64,000 nucleotides of DNA from Trochalopteron elliotii (GCA_024734555.1 JANPWX010000130.1:872663-936662), one strand, 5' to 3'; counted from the stretch's first letter, positions 1-12,257 are shown. The notes: a model not told the origin generated them from the letters alone. Made by a program: numbers and translations.

Positions 1-57
1 GAGACTGAAGGTTGAAGCAAATGACCTCTTGATTCTGTGTATGGGTGGAAAAAGTTG
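1..57 (+). other. Candidate exon end at the left window edge (partial)
   Basis: Reading from base 2, one frame is open up to a good splice donor (AGTTG then GTAAGG at 58). The peptide includes LKVEANDLLILCMGGKS and ends in phase 2. If spliced to the strong acceptor ending at 470, the frame would continue. The exon is cut by the window edge, so its start and family cannot be judged. A 57-base open frame with a donor is common by chance; I keep it because it joins in frame to a plausible terminal exon. Confidence 0.18.
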
Positions 58-470
58 GTAAGGCTTAAACTGTTGTAAACATGTAGTTGGGCATAGTGTG
101 AGTGTAAGTAGGACATTCCCTATAGGATGTCTCTGCAGGAGGAGGACTAAAGGTAATGCTCCATTACCTTGTGGATCTGTCTTGTCAAGACGAATTGAAT
201 TCCTGCAAATGTTTCCTCCCTCTGATGTTCTCTGTGTTATAATTGCTGAGATCTGTCTCTTGGTCAGTGTTTTCTCTCACTGTTGCTTATTTAAAGCTGT
301 CCACTGAAAGCTCCACTGTGTGACAATTACATCTGTTGCATTTCTGTTTTACTCTTTCTTCCCATTTGGGGCCTGCTTAAGAAGGGAAAAGTTGATGTGT
401 TTCAAATAAGTGACTGTTGAATATCTTGAAATGATGTACAAATTTTATTGTTTTCATATTTGTTGTACAG

Positions 471-562
471 GAAATTTCAGTACATGTCTGTAATATTTTT
501 AATGGTTTGATTTGTTCTTAAAAATATAAAAATAACAATTAAAAAGCATCATCCTAGAGCAC
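471..562 (+). other. Candidate terminal exon with ATTAAA signal
   Basis: A long pyrimidine tract and CAG end at 470, which is a strong splice acceptor. Entered from the phase-2 donor at 57, the frame reads about 13 codons to TGA at 508-510. An ATTAAA poly(A) variant lies at 538-543 and a T/G-rich stretch follows at about 556-600, as expected downstream of a cleavage site. The end coordinate is estimated from the signal. Protein identity is unknown, and it may be a non-coding or spurious exon. Confidence 0.18.
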
Positions 563-2813
563 TTTTGGTCTTATTTTTCCTTTGTTGGGATTTTGTTTTG
601 AATGAAATTGATTTCCTAAAATACCCGTTTCATTTAGAAGGGCTTTATAAATGGAAAGTGGGCTCCTATCTTCTGGGGTGGCGCTTGAGTCAGTTGTGTA
701 CTGCAGTCTCTGGAGCTCCCTGGGATGGTGTTAATCTGTCATTCAGACTTCCCTGGCAGGCCCTGGGTCTGATGTTAATGTCTCCTGGCAGTTGGTAGCT
801 TCTCTAAATGAAGAGCTTGATACCAGGTAAAGAAACAGGACCATCATCCAAGGTCCATCAAAGATTTCCATTTGCTGAAATAGCCTTGGGGGAGGACCAG
901 TGTTTCTAAGACTTGTTTGCTTCCAGAGAAACAAAGAGTGAGGACTTTTTCATCTCTTGAAGACATTGCATTATCTGGAGGTGGTGATAGAAGGGGATGC
1001 AGAAGTATCTTTGTAATGTTACAGCTGGCTGCTGAATTACAGATCACCTGTATGTAGGTGCATAGAAAGTTATCTCAGTTAAGTGGTTTTCTCCTAAAAT
1101 TCTTGGTTGCCATTCCTGGCTGCCATCAGAATCACTCCCAAGGAGGATCACATGGCTGGAGGGTGATACTGGCACTCAGCTACTCTCCAGTTCATCATAA
1201 GGTGCTTACACTGAACTAAAATCTTGTGATCCTCTGTGGCAACTGCTGTGTTTTCTGAAATGACTGCATGGCGAGATGGGAAGAGCTAAGTGTGATTGTC
1301 TTGTCATTGTTCAGTGGGATCATGTGCCAGCCGTGTCATGGTGGTCTTATCCTTGTGATATTAGAGCTTCAGGAAAGCCAGCTGCTCTGGCTGCCATTTG
1401 GAGCCTTAGTCTGTTTGTATGGGGTAGAACTGAACCTGAATATCTGGAAATCGCGTTCTGTACCTGGTCTTGTCATGTGTTAGTTTTACTGCCTTGGAGA
1501 TGAAAGAGATGGAGGTCAGAGAGGAGAGGATGTAATGTTTCTGTCCTATTCTTGGCTTGATAAATGGAATGTAGTGATGCTGCCTGTGCATGCCCTTCCT
1601 GGCTGGGTGTTATCAGGCAGCAGACAGACTTTGGAGATGGACATGGGGGTGCTTTAGTGGAAGAGGGTCAGAAACGGGGACTTGGGAGGGAAAAATACCT
1701 GCACAGTGTGTGTGCTATTAGTGTGCTATTAGGGTGGCAAATGTGCTATTCTGAACCAAAAAGAAAAAGCCAAGGTCTTAACAGCTCCTGGGTGTTCTGG
1801 GTAAAAATGAATTTAAAAATGCAGATGCAGTCACTATGGTCAAGGGCTGGAATGAGTGGCAAGCAAAGATAAACAGTTTACTTGCTTCTGAGGTGGGCAA
1901 GTACAGTGTTCTCCACTTCCTGTACTCACCAGAGAAGTTATTCTACTTCTTTCTTCTTTTGCTGTGGCACTGCTTCAGGGAGTACCTTTCAGCTCCTCAC
2001 ATAGGAGCTGGTAGTGTTGAAAAACCTCTGCCTGCAAGCTGTTCCATTTTCAGCACTTTGCAGAAGTGTTCTTGATGTTGGTAGCAAAGAGTGCCTCTCT
2101 CCAATCTTGTTTCATTCCATGTTTGTTACCCTTGGACTTGGCAGACCCTTTGCCCATGCCAGCCTCCTGCCTGTGAGGGAGGAGGAGACAAATGAAGCAG
2201 AAAAACTGAGCTGGAAGCACCAGGAGGAGCTGCTTCCTGCCAGGATTGTTGGCTGAAGGGAAGGGGGTGTTAGTACATCTCATGGGGAAGAAGCTGGGAG
2301 CCCTTCTCAAGCTGTTTCTTAGATCTGAAGCAAAGATTATGCATCCAGGCCTGTTCTTCTTAGTCCCTGTTACTTAGCAGAGCCCCATTTATTCATTCCA
2401 GTTGCTTTCCCTGAGTTTATTTAATTTTAATATACATAATTTCCTGACAGCCAGAAGCAAAGCTAGGAAATTATCCCCTTTTGCTGAGAAGAGTCTAGTT
2501 TGATTCTAAGTGAGTTACTTGAATTCGCCTTTTATCTCCAACTTTCCAAGTAATCAGGGAAAAGCCAGATTGTTTGGAGCAGTGTTCCAAGTGTAGTGCT
2601 GATGTCTCATGGACATTCCTGGTGTATTAATAATGCTGACAAGTTTTCTAGGAACACAGGAGAGCTGGGTGCTCTGTGTGTGAGGGACAGAGTGCTCTTC
2701 ACACACAGTGCCAGGCTGTTGCCCTCATTTCACCACGGGGCAGGATGGACAGGAAATCATGGATCCTCTCTAAGAGATTTCTAGACTTGGTTTTTTTTTT
2801 TTTCATCTGGCAG
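563..2813. other. No supported gene; likely intron or intergenic
   Basis: Only short, low-quality frames are present. An 11-bp tandem duplication lies at 1711-1732, with a partial third copy near 1742. A 35-base exon-like segment at 792-826 (acceptor CTGGCAG, donor GTAAAG) reads LVASLNEELDT, but its phase does not join to the exon at 2814. I do not call it. Confidence 0.5.
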
Positions 2814-2903
2814 ATTTTTGATGTGGTGCTTCCAGAGTCAGGAATATGCTATCAGAAGGAGAATGAGCTTTTTGATAATGGTCTAATGTCAGCTCTGATT
2901 AAG
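2814..2903 (+). CDS. Candidate internal coding exon 1 of a three-exon chain
   Basis: A 14-base T run followed by CATCTGGCAG ends at 2813, and AAG|GTACGT follows 2903; both are near-ideal splice sites. The 90-base segment is open in only one frame, 30 codons in phase 0 to 0. The peptide begins IFDVVLPESGICYQKENE and ends GLMSALIK. First codon positions are rich in G and A, as in real coding sequence. It joins in frame to the exon at 3626-3716 and then to 4350 onward, where the frame stops. I do not recognise the family, and no signal peptide or membrane segment is visible. Any 5' exons would lie further left, partly outside the window. Pseudo-exons with good splice sites are frequent in vertebrate introns, so this remains a hypothesis. 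Confidence 0.33.
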
Positions 2904-3625
2904 GTACGTATCTACCTAAAAGGTGGTTGTTGTCACTCCAGAAGGAAAATGCATCCTGTTCATTTCTGGCTTTAGCCTCCAGATGGCACATGATACCACT
3001 GGTCTTTCCATGAAAAGCTTTCCCTGGCAGGCTGCTCCTTTTTCGCTTCCTTCCCAGATTCTGATAACCTCCTTCCACTCCTTGTGCTGTTTGCCCTTCC
3101 TTGCCCTGGCCCACGTCACTCATTAAGCCCAGGCCACCAGTGTCTATGTACAGCCATCTGCCTGCTCTGCAGGGATATGTGGAGTGTTATACACCTGATT
3201 AGGTGACTTTTTTTCAGAAACCCCTAAGCTCAGCAATAGCCTGATAATGCCAAATAATCCTTTGCTACCTCAGGAAGTGCTCTCACGCTTCAGTGTTGCT
3301 GATACCTAGGCATTTTCTGATGGTGTGTGTATTCCAAGGTGTAAGGGCTCTAGCTGGAACCAGCCTGGAGCTGGTTATTCAGCATTACCAGCTGTGTGCT
3401 CATTTCTCAGCTTAGCAGTCTGCTCCACAGCTGTTCCCAGCAATAACAGATTTATGGGATTGCTGAACACAGTGCAGATACATCAATAAAGACAGCAAAG
3501 AGTGACGTGCTTGCTCATACTACTCAATACGAGTAACAGTTAAAAGGCTGTTTCATTTAATGGATCTGTTTATATGTGTGTGTGTGTAATACTAAACGTG
3601 ACTTTTCCCTGCCTTTTTTTACCAG

Positions 3626-3716
3626 GTCCTTGGGGAGATTTTAAATGTAGCTTTTAAAGCATCTGGCAACATCTGCTGTGTTACTTTGGCTTCCTCTGTC
3701 TCCCATTTGAAATACG
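3626..3716 (+). CDS. Candidate internal coding exon 2 of the three-exon chain
   Basis: The acceptor is a T-rich tract ending in ACCAG at 3625. The donor is ACG|GTGAGA after 3716. The length is 91 bases, entered in phase 0 and left in phase 1. The peptide begins VLGEILNVAFKASGN and ends SVSHLKY plus one base. If the donor is ignored, the frame runs on to TAA at about 3800-3802, with an AATAAA near 3869, so an alternative unspliced 3' end is possible. The continuation from the 2814-2903 exon gives ALIK-VLGEILNVAF, a helical, globular-looking stretch. Family unknown. Confidence 0.32.
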
Positions 3717-4349
3717 GTGAGATTTCAATACAAAGCTCTAGTGATAGATGTATTTTTTACAAACAAGGCAATAATGGAGATGGGTGTGTGAGAGAGCTCT
3801 AAATCTTCTGGAAGATCCATCTGCAACTGCCCAACTGCTTACAAATCCTTCAGGCTTTGAGCAAGGAATAAATCAAACCTGGAAATAACATTTCACATCA
3901 GAACTTCCCATGCTCATGTATCAGCACTGGTCCTGTGGAAGATCTGCTCTGAGCTGAACAGCTCTCAGATGCTGCCTCCTGGCCTGAGGGATGCTCCCAG
4001 TGCTGATGGTGACAGGCCAGGTTGTCACATGCTGAAGGAAAGCTGAGCTCCAGAGGCCACTTACCAAAATACAGAGAAAAATTTGTGAACAATGTGGATC
4101 AGTCAAACCTTTAAACTCATTGTAATTTAATTATAAGCCAGGTCTAAAGCTACTGAATTGGTTTTCTTCTGCATGAAGGTCTCCTAAAATGTGACTGAGA
4201 TGCCAGAAAATACATTTCATAGTGCTGGCTGCAATCTATTTTCTTGTGTTAAGCTCACTGGCATCACATTAGTACCAGTCATGTTATTTCTGTTAAGACA
4301 GTTGACATTGCAACTTGGTATTTTGAAAATGAGCTTTTTTTCATTTTAG

Positions 4350-4400
4350 GGAGTGTTGCCTTTAAAAAATGCCACTAAATAAAGATTTGAACAGTTCCAC
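4350..4400 (+). CDS. Candidate terminal exon; stop codon overlaps AATAAA
   Basis: A strong acceptor (T-rich tract ending ATTTTAG at 4349) precedes this segment. Joined in phase 1 to 3716, it encodes GSVAFKKCH and then TAA at 4376-4378. The AATAAA at 4378-4383 shares its first A with the stop codon, so the 3' UTR would be only about 15-30 bases. T-rich sequence follows around 4410-4445. The mRNA end given here is an estimate. The three exons together would encode the last 69 residues of a protein I cannot identify. Such a short 3' UTR is unusual and counts against the model as much as it makes it interesting. Confidence 0.3.
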
Positions 4401-7400
4401 CTGAAAAAAGTCTTTCCTGGGAATTTCTATCTGGTTTATTTATTCACCATTTGGACATATTTTAAAAACAAATGAAGGTAAAGATGAACATGGCTTTCAA
4501 TCAGGATTTAGGAAAATATTCCATGTTTGTTTCCTGAAATTATTTTACTAAAAAGGACTGAAATACTGAGAAATACAAAGAAAGTTCTGGTTCATGTCAC
4601 ATGTGGAACATGACCTTATCTCTCCTTCCCTATTTTTGCAAGTCAGACAAGAAAGGGAATGTAGGCATGCACAGAGTATGCAGTTCGCACAGGGCCTTGG
4701 TAAACCAAGCTTACTTTTTTGTTTGGGGTTTTTTGAGCAATACTAAGCACAGAGTTAAAAAAGGATGGGACAGAGAATAGGGAATCTGAATGCATATGGA
4801 TATCAACCAGTCATATCCTTTTAAACTTTCTGCAGATGGTGTTCTGAGCCATGTAGAACTGAAGGCAAGTTGCCCTAACCCCAACAGCTCTCCTATGTGT
4901 AGATTTTAGTATTCTATTTGTTGACCTAGTTCAAGATATTTTTTTACACAGTATTCTCTTATCTGATTTATAGATTTGAGTTAGGATCTTATTCTAAAGA
5001 GCTGTAGAAAGTATATGCTTTCCTGAGGAGCGTTGCACTGAGCCATCCACATATATGTACGTTATCCACTTCCTGTTTCACAGACAGAAATAACTTACCT
5101 TTTTACTCTTTTTTTTTTTTCCCTCTGGTTACATTATTCTATTGCAATGAAATGTTGTAAGTCAGCCTGAGGAAGGCACAATGTTGTTACCAAACCCTAG
5201 AGCCTTACAGCTCTCAAGATTGTTGGCTTTAAATGGTATTAGAAGTACATGGAGGTATTATTCTATGACCCATGGACAATTGGTTCCAGATGAAACATTG
5301 TTGTAGTTGCAGTTTATTACATGAAGTGATCAATATGTTGTAAATGCTTTTACAAGGTAGAGCCAGAATCTCTGTGAAAACACAACCAGCAGCATCACAG
5401 TCTGCAGAGATTGCTCTCTGCACCCAGAAAAAACCATAACAATGCAGTTTTTCTTGGGATTGAGCTTTCACTCAGTAGACATTTCAGCTTCCAAGGACTT
5501 TGCTGTTTGGTTTATTTTGGAAAAGTCAGGATGGCTGTGGAGGACTCAGGTGGCTGCTTCCTCTGGGCTGAGGACACAGCTGCCAAGGAGGGAAGGACCA
5601 TTTCCTGATTAGAGTTTGCAATCAATGATATGGCCAGAGGCAGGAGATAAACACAACCAGCAGCTGAGGCATGAGACGGCAGTGTGGTAACCATGGTCAC
5701 TTTAATAAGCAGCATTTGCAATTGTCTACCATTTTCCAGACTTCCTAGATAGAAAATTTTTAGGAGACATTTGAAGGCAGTTTGGCAAATGGCTCAGTAG
5801 CAGTTCCTTTCAGCAAAATGGGTGGAGTAAGAATAAAATCAGAGGGCTTTGTAGGCAATTCAATGTTGGTATCATTAACAAAGACAAACAATCATCTTTG
5901 AAATACCCTAAAAAGAATTTGCAAAATGAACTGATGTCTTTGCTAGCAGCTGCATTATGGGGATGAATTGCTTTCCCAAGGCTGGGGGAAGCAGAAAGCT
6001 CTCTTGCTGTGCTGAGGGGATATGGTGGGGAAAATCTATGTGTTTCATTGCAGGTGTATACTGCAAAGATTTGCAGAAGTGAAGCTATGGTACTGCTTCT
6101 TCTTTCACGCAACAGAAAAGGAAAAACTAAATAATTTCTTCAGAGTTAAATACTTCCATTGCAAAAAAACTAATGTGTCAATAACCTGTGACTCTTCCAG
6201 AAACTTACAGGCAAACAGCAGGGAGAGATTTGTGTGAAGCCTCTCATCAGGCTCCATAGGAAAGCCATCATGTTCCAAGCTGACAGTGGCCTTTTAACTT
6301 TGCTGGTGTGCAAGGAAAATTCTTACATGCCAATAGTCAAATTATGATTTCCCATGATTGAAAGGCAGGAGCTACTAAGCATAACAAAGTGAGTTTCCCC
6401 TGCTCACTAGGACATCTGCCAGCACTGTGATCAAATTATGGCTTTCCTTGGCCCACAGTCAGGAGCAAACTGCTTATCCTTGATCAAAAGCACAGTCTGC
6501 TTGGGTGGAGACGCTTTAATTATTGGTGACAAATCTGACAAAAGCCCTTTAAAGTGACAGTCTCAGGATGCCTCGGTGTTCCCATATGGGAGAATCAATT
6601 GACTAATTAGAGCAAGAAATAGCTTCAACAATGAAACTGAAAGAGAAGGTAGAGGTCTGAGCTACACTGAGTCATGGGCAGCAGGTGTGAGGGTGGCCAG
6701 GCAAGCGGGACCCACGAGGGGATAAGGACTGTGGGTGGGGGACGAGACATTTGGGGTAGATCAGTTGCCATAGGGTGTGTCTGGCTTTATGACCTGGTTG
6801 CTGCTATGCAAAAGCAGCAGAGGGGCCAGTACAAGAAGTTGCAGTGGACAGAGTGGTGTTTCACAGTTGTGCCTGGCAAAGGCTTTATCTCCATCATGGG
6901 CCAGTCCCCAGCAGCAGTCCTGGGCTCTCTGCACCAAGCAGAGCTACAGCACAGGAAACCAATTCCATAGTGCTCTGAGGGAGCAAATAACTTCTACAGT
7001 TAAATGAAATGCCATCTTTTCACCTAACTAAATTCACAGCAACGTCAGAAAGCAAATGGAGAGGACAGTGGTCGTTAGGGTTTTGCTACACCTGGGGAAA
7101 TCCCCCCATCCTGGGAGGTTTGGCTGTGAGGAAGGATTCGTGACTAGGATGAGAATGCCTGCTCTCTCCAATCCTCCCTGCTTGCCTGGTAAACCAAAAC
7201 CAAGCAGGCATCCTGAATTGTGGCCACAGGCCTCTCTCTGCTAGCGGGTGTGGGGAGGACTCATTTCAAAGGGTGGAAGCTACGGCACCCAGAGGGATTC
7301 CCCTTTGGCAGCACATGAAAGCTGTGTGGTTTCAGAACAAAGAGCTCAATTTTTGCATGTAGGAAATTAAGAGATCAGCTGAGCAATGTTATACAAGCCA

Positions 7401-10400
7401 GAGGGGAAGACTGAAAAGGTAAAAAAGGCACATTATACTTGATGCATTCAGCAGTGGTGCTGAGTGAGGCATTCTGTGCTAAATAAAGTAGTAATACAGT
7501 GCAGGTGAGAGCACTGGCCCAGGACAGCAGTGGTGACAGCAGATTATACCTCTAACATACTGTGGGATATCACTGCTACTAAAAAGAGAAGTGCTCTGTT
7601 TTTTAAAAAACAAATCTATTTGCGTCTGTTTAGAAATGGGTGCTGGAATAAAATGCGAGCAATGGTATCTGGCACTTAGGTTACAGAAACCAGTAATAAT
7701 TTCATACTTTTTCTCAGTTTGGCTGGACTTGTGTGCTGGGAACTGACTTGGAATGACTGGGCTGGCATCAAGTGTTTTCTTATGCTTCATGGCTCCCATG
7801 CATGATCCTGTTGAGAACACACCTGAGTCAAATCAAGATTCCCATGGCACTGGCTGTTGAGAACAGCTTTTAGATCCTAGCTCTCAGCAAAAGCTTCTGT
7901 GCTGTATGTAATTCCTCATTCCATGGGTTTATAAATGTTCCTCATGCTGCCTCAGCTCTCATCCACCCCAGGCTCCTGTCAGGACTGCTCCTCACACTGT
8001 GTCCCTCGCTGTTGGTGAGACTTGTGCTCTCACTGGAGAACCTTTCCAGAGGCAGCAGCAGTGTCAGGGAGGGGCTGGGCAGTGCCCAGTGGTGTGGCTG
8101 GGGAGGAGTGGGCTGGAACCAGCTGGGTCCATCACAGGGCACCCCTGGCCCCTCTCCTCACAGTGGCTGCTCCTCTGCTGCCGGCACCTGGGCACCGCAC
8201 CAGGCATGGATCTTCTCCTGGCCACCCCGCCACCATCAGGCCCGGGCTCCTCATCCACTCCACCCACTCCTGCCATTGCTGGGGATGGGACTGGCGTGGC
8301 CCCTGTGTAAGCTGGCACCCAGCAGGTAGGTTTGCCTTCTTCAGACATTTCCCTTCACACTGAAATGGAGTGAAAATGGTGCTGGGAGAAACAATGAGTC
8401 CTGTCCCAGGCGAGAGGGCCCTCAGGGCCATGAGGCGGCTCCTCGGGGTTCCCGCTGCTGTGGGGGATGAGTAGAATTTGTTTCCAGCCTCACTCTGGGG
8501 TTTTGGTACACGCCTTGGTGGCCAGCCCATGTTTTTAGGAGTTACAGTGGGCTGCCCCCAGCCCACAGCACCTGCTTGAGGGGCAGGAGGGTTGTTAAGG
8601 AGCCCCAGGGGAGATGATATTTCTGTGCATCAGCAGGCAGCTCTAATGCAGTGCTCCTGCGCTCTCCCAAGGTCTGAGGCAAACCAGCCAGTAAACACAT
8701 GGATTTGGGGATCTCTGGCAGGAGGCAGCAGTGTCCACAGCTGGGCCAGGCTGCAGGCTCACACCTTGGAAAGCTGGTGGTGATGGAGGACTTGAGTTGA
8801 ATTGTGCCTGTTGGTCCTTGCGCACGTGGAAGGGGAAAGAAGGTGAGGGTGGAAGGATTCATGAATAATTAAACTCTGAGACAGAGGAACATACATAATG
8901 CATGATAAATTAGTCCAAGTGCAGCAGAGGAAGCATAGGTAAAGTTTGTTTCGACAACCAGAAAATGGGATGTGACAAGGCATTGACACCAGAACAGCTG
9001 TTTGCTAAAATTTTTCATTTATTTATATAGATTTCCTCCCCCTCACAGTTAGGGGTCAGCCTAGAGTGGGACAGAAATCAGCAACTGAGATGGAAAACAA
9101 GTTTGGCTCCTGCTGGGTCCCAGTCCAGCACACTCCCTGCCTGGGAGATCTCCTTCCCTTCTTAGTGCTCTTCTTCCCTTTCTGGTAATCTGATGCAATA
9201 TTTCCTGCCTGGTCACTTGGGCTGCTGTTTGACTGCAGCTAAGGCGGGTAGGGTAATGCTCTTAATTCCATGGAAACAGAGAGGCCCGTGTTGATTCACT
9301 CTAGCCTTTTCTGATCCCAGATTTCCTAAATGTTTTCTTTCTTCTAAACTGTATTTGCTGTTACAACATAAATTATTTATAAGACATTACATTCGTTACA
9401 GATGGTAATGAGGCTGCCAAGCAGAGGGCATTGACTCTGTACTGTAGTGTCAAACTGATTTAAGGAGGGGTGTGTGTGCAAATAAAAACCCAGTCCCTTC
9501 CTTTTATTGAACAAACCTAGCAGATCTGTTCAAATTCACTTTTCCCATAGATAACACTAAAGGCCAAAAGCTGCATTATTAGACTTGGAGGGTTGCTTCA
9601 TCTGAATCAGAGCTCTGGCAACACAACTTGTTTCTTTCTTTCCCCAGCTGTGAATCACTTAAGGTCTCCTTCCTGCGTTAATGAGTAAGTTAGGTATCTG
9701 TCATGATAGATCACAGGACATCATACACAAAAGGTGTTCATTGCACATACCTGCCACACAAAACCCCAGCTTTGACAGAGCTGGTTTCATCCCTTTTGCT
9801 CATCACAGGCTGCTCATGGAGTAGGACTGTATGAAGCAACCTGGAGCTGAGCACTTCAACACCAATCCTTGGATCTTGTCTCTCCTTCCACACTCTGCTC
9901 ACTCCAAAGCAGCCTTCCCCCTCAAAGCAAGGGCCACTGGATGCCATGCCTGCTGACCTGCCTGCTTCAAGAGAGAGTATCTCACTTCACACAGGGGTAG
10001 ACAATTCACAGGAAATAATTTTCTGTTACTCTCTTGCAGGCTGCTTTTTTTGTACTCTACGACCAATGCCTGCTTTCTGGTGCATATTGCACTTGGATTT
10101 CACCGTGTTTCTGGAGTCCTGACAAGCAGGGGCTGCTTAGACTTGAGGTGGGTCTGAAAAAACAGTCTGAGTTCTGATTGTTTTACTGTTTTTTCATATA
10201 TATAGCCTTTCATCACTCCTTGCTAGAAAAGGTGAAACTACAGAAAGTCCCAGCATCCTGCTGTCCTTTGTGATCAAAGTAAGTGTGAAACGTAGAGTGT
10301 GAAACAGTTTTCTCCCAGAATTTAATGCATTCTCTTTTAACACTGAGGTCCTCCATATATCAAAAAATATAAGCATTAAAGAACTGTGCAAATACTGGGC

Positions 10401-10800
10401 CCATAAAATATGCAAGACCAGAATACTGCTGTTAAAAGGTTAAGACTGCCCAACCCCCTCACTGAGGACACACAGATGCCAGCTGCATTTCCAGGTGCTG
10501 GAAGAGATGGGGAAGAGGGAAACAGCTTTTGATCTTGTGTTACAGAGAAGCCCAATGCAGATTTAACAGCCTTAGCTCTAACTACAAAGATATGCTTCAG
10601 TTCCTTGAAGTGTCATAGGCTTCCTGCATGCTGCCGGGCTATCCCAGTGTAAGAAAGTGAGGTAGCTTTCCCAGAAGGAAAACCCTAATTCACAAAGTTC
10701 AAAAAGGATAAATGTGCTAAAGAGAATAAAAATGGGCTATGGCTAGGCAAAGCACACTATGGAAACTCCTCACTGAGCAGATTTAGCAGGTGAGCAGAGT
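4401..10800. other. Unannotated stretch, no gene supported
   Basis: I see no ORF with coding character, no RNA gene and no complete repeat. Open frames are short and overlap on both strands. The GC-rich patch at about 7950-8800 is listed separately. An exon-like segment at 10206-10278 is discussed under rejected items. Confidence 0.5.
7950..8800. other. GC-rich, stop-poor patch with overlapping spurious ORFs
   Basis: G+C is visibly higher here than in the flanks, and frames of 94-144 codons stay open on both strands at once (for example 8132-8566 minus over 7999-8329 plus in three frames). This comes from scarcity of A/T-rich stop codons, not from coding. CpG is modest and clustered only around 8180-8240 and 8405-8450, so it does not qualify as a clear CpG island. 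Confidence 0.45.
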
Positions 10801-10805
10801 TCTGC

Positions 10806-10848
10806 TTTTTTTTTTGTGTGTGTGTGTGTATGTGTGTGTTGTGTGTGT
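10806..10848. repeat. T-run plus (GT)n microsatellite
   Basis: Ten T residues run directly into an imperfect GT repeat of about 34 bases, interrupted by a TA step and a TT step. Likely length-polymorphic. Confidence 0.9.
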
Positions 10849-11716
10849 AGGGTTTTTCCCCTTCAGCTGTTGCAATGACTCACTGATTTGCATGGCCACT
10901 CTTGTTATGGATTCTGAAAAGCTTTGAGTACACAATTGGGTTGATGAAATGCCCTGTCAGCCATCTCTAATTCAGCTAGATTTCTTTTCTTTCTCTTCCT
11001 TCTCCTTCCTAGTGCCTTAATCTAGATGGGCCTTACCACTTTAAAACTAAAGTGGGACACAGGGATGTGAGAGAGAGAGAAAAGGAAAATTTCTGAACTC
11101 CCTGCCCGGTTCCAAATTAATTAGAGCCCAAACCACCTCAAATATGTGTAGAAAGCAGCATAGAAAATGTTCTCCATTACTGCATTTAAATCCTGGAACC
11201 AAAGTTTACAATGAGTGATAAACTAAACCCTGCACCACTGCCTCTATGTGCAGTTTGACCTCACTCCAAACACACAGGAGAAGAAAATGTATGTGTTCAC
11301 CAGGTTTTTAGCCCAATGTGCACAACTCTCAGCCTAAATCAACCCTGTGATTGCCAGTGGGATGGGACACCAAGCACAGCTGCCTGGCTGACTGAATTTT
11401 TTCTTTTCAGCTCTGTGAAAATGAAGAGGTTCCTGGAGGCAAGCTGCTCTGGGAAGATGCTTGGCATCCACCCTCTTTTGTATGTCTCTGGTGTGGGTCC
11501 TGGCCCACCACTGGCTTTGTGGTCTCCTGCTCCTAGAGATAAAGGGGCTCCTCATCTGCTGTCAGGTGTCCCTTAGTTTCCTTAAGCCAGCTGCTCCAAG
11601 GAAGTGTATGTCCAACCTGGCTGCCTCTCTGCAGCCAAGGCAGTGTTTTCTGAAGTTATTTCTTGACAAGCCTGTTCCCAAGGCCCTACTTGGAGGAGCC
11701 CTCAGGATGTACTTAC

Positions 11717-11830
11717 CTTCAGGTTGGTGTGTGCTCCCTGCCCAGTCCTGCCCTGGAATGGACAATATGGCAGCATACCGTGGCTCCAAATGGAACCCTG
11801 TGTTTTCCAGAGATAGCAGAAGACCCCCAG
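11717..11830 (-). other. Candidate 114-bp exon on the minus strand
   Basis: On the minus strand a pyrimidine-rich acceptor (CTTTTCTTCCAG) precedes the segment and a consensus donor (CTGAAG then GTAAGT) follows it. The segment is exactly 38 codons and is open in two frames. Frame 1 includes VFCYLWKTQGSIWSHGML. Frame 3 includes FHLEPRYAAILSIPGQDW. In frame 3 it could join an acceptor next to 11410-11420 and stay open for about 24 more codons. No family is recognised and no CpG promoter lies close by. It is among the best-formed isolated exon signals in the window, but may be a non-coding or pseudo-exon. Confidence 0.25.
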
Positions 11831-12111
11831 CTGGAAGAAAAGCCTGTGTGAAGTTACATGGGTCTATGCCAATTTACATCAAAGGAAAATCCAGATCATA
11901 AATGCTTTTACATGCAGCTTTTCAAGATCAGAGTACAAAGTCCAGGCTGCTGAATTCAGTCAGGCTGTGGCTCTGTGCTTCCTGATTTTAGCATAGTGTG
12001 GCTTTTGAGGAGCCTCTTTTCCAGCTCCTCCAGCGTAATACAGCCTCCAGAGCTCTGGAGGAAACATCTTTGGCTTGTTGTCCTCCAAACGGCTGTAGTG
12101 TCAGCATGAAA

Positions 12112-12167
12112 GGAGAGGTTTCACATAAATATGTAGAGAGAAGAGGTCTCACATAAATATGTAAAAA
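12112..12167. repeat. Tandem duplication, 28-bp period, two copies
   Basis: The 15-mer TCACATAAATATGTA occurs at 12121-12135 and again at 12149-12163, each preceded by a related GAGAGG/AGAGGT stretch. This is a simple local duplication. Confidence 0.8.
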
Positions 12168-12257
12168 TATATCCATATAAACCAGGAGATTAAAGGCAAT
12201 GGCATGTGAAAACGAAAACCAGTTACTGTTAATGACAGTCTTGCTGACACTATTCTA

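Noticed and set aside
10206..10278. Exon-like segment on the plus strand (TATATATAG acceptor, AAA|GTAAGT donor, peptide LSSLLARKGETTESPSILL)
   Set aside because: A single 73-base exon with no partner in a matching phase nearby. Pseudo-exons of this quality are expected by chance every few kilobases.
10434..10500. Possible third MIR-like block (AAAGGTTAAGACTGCCCAA)
   Set aside because: Only one short block matches and the remaining order of MIR motifs is not seen.
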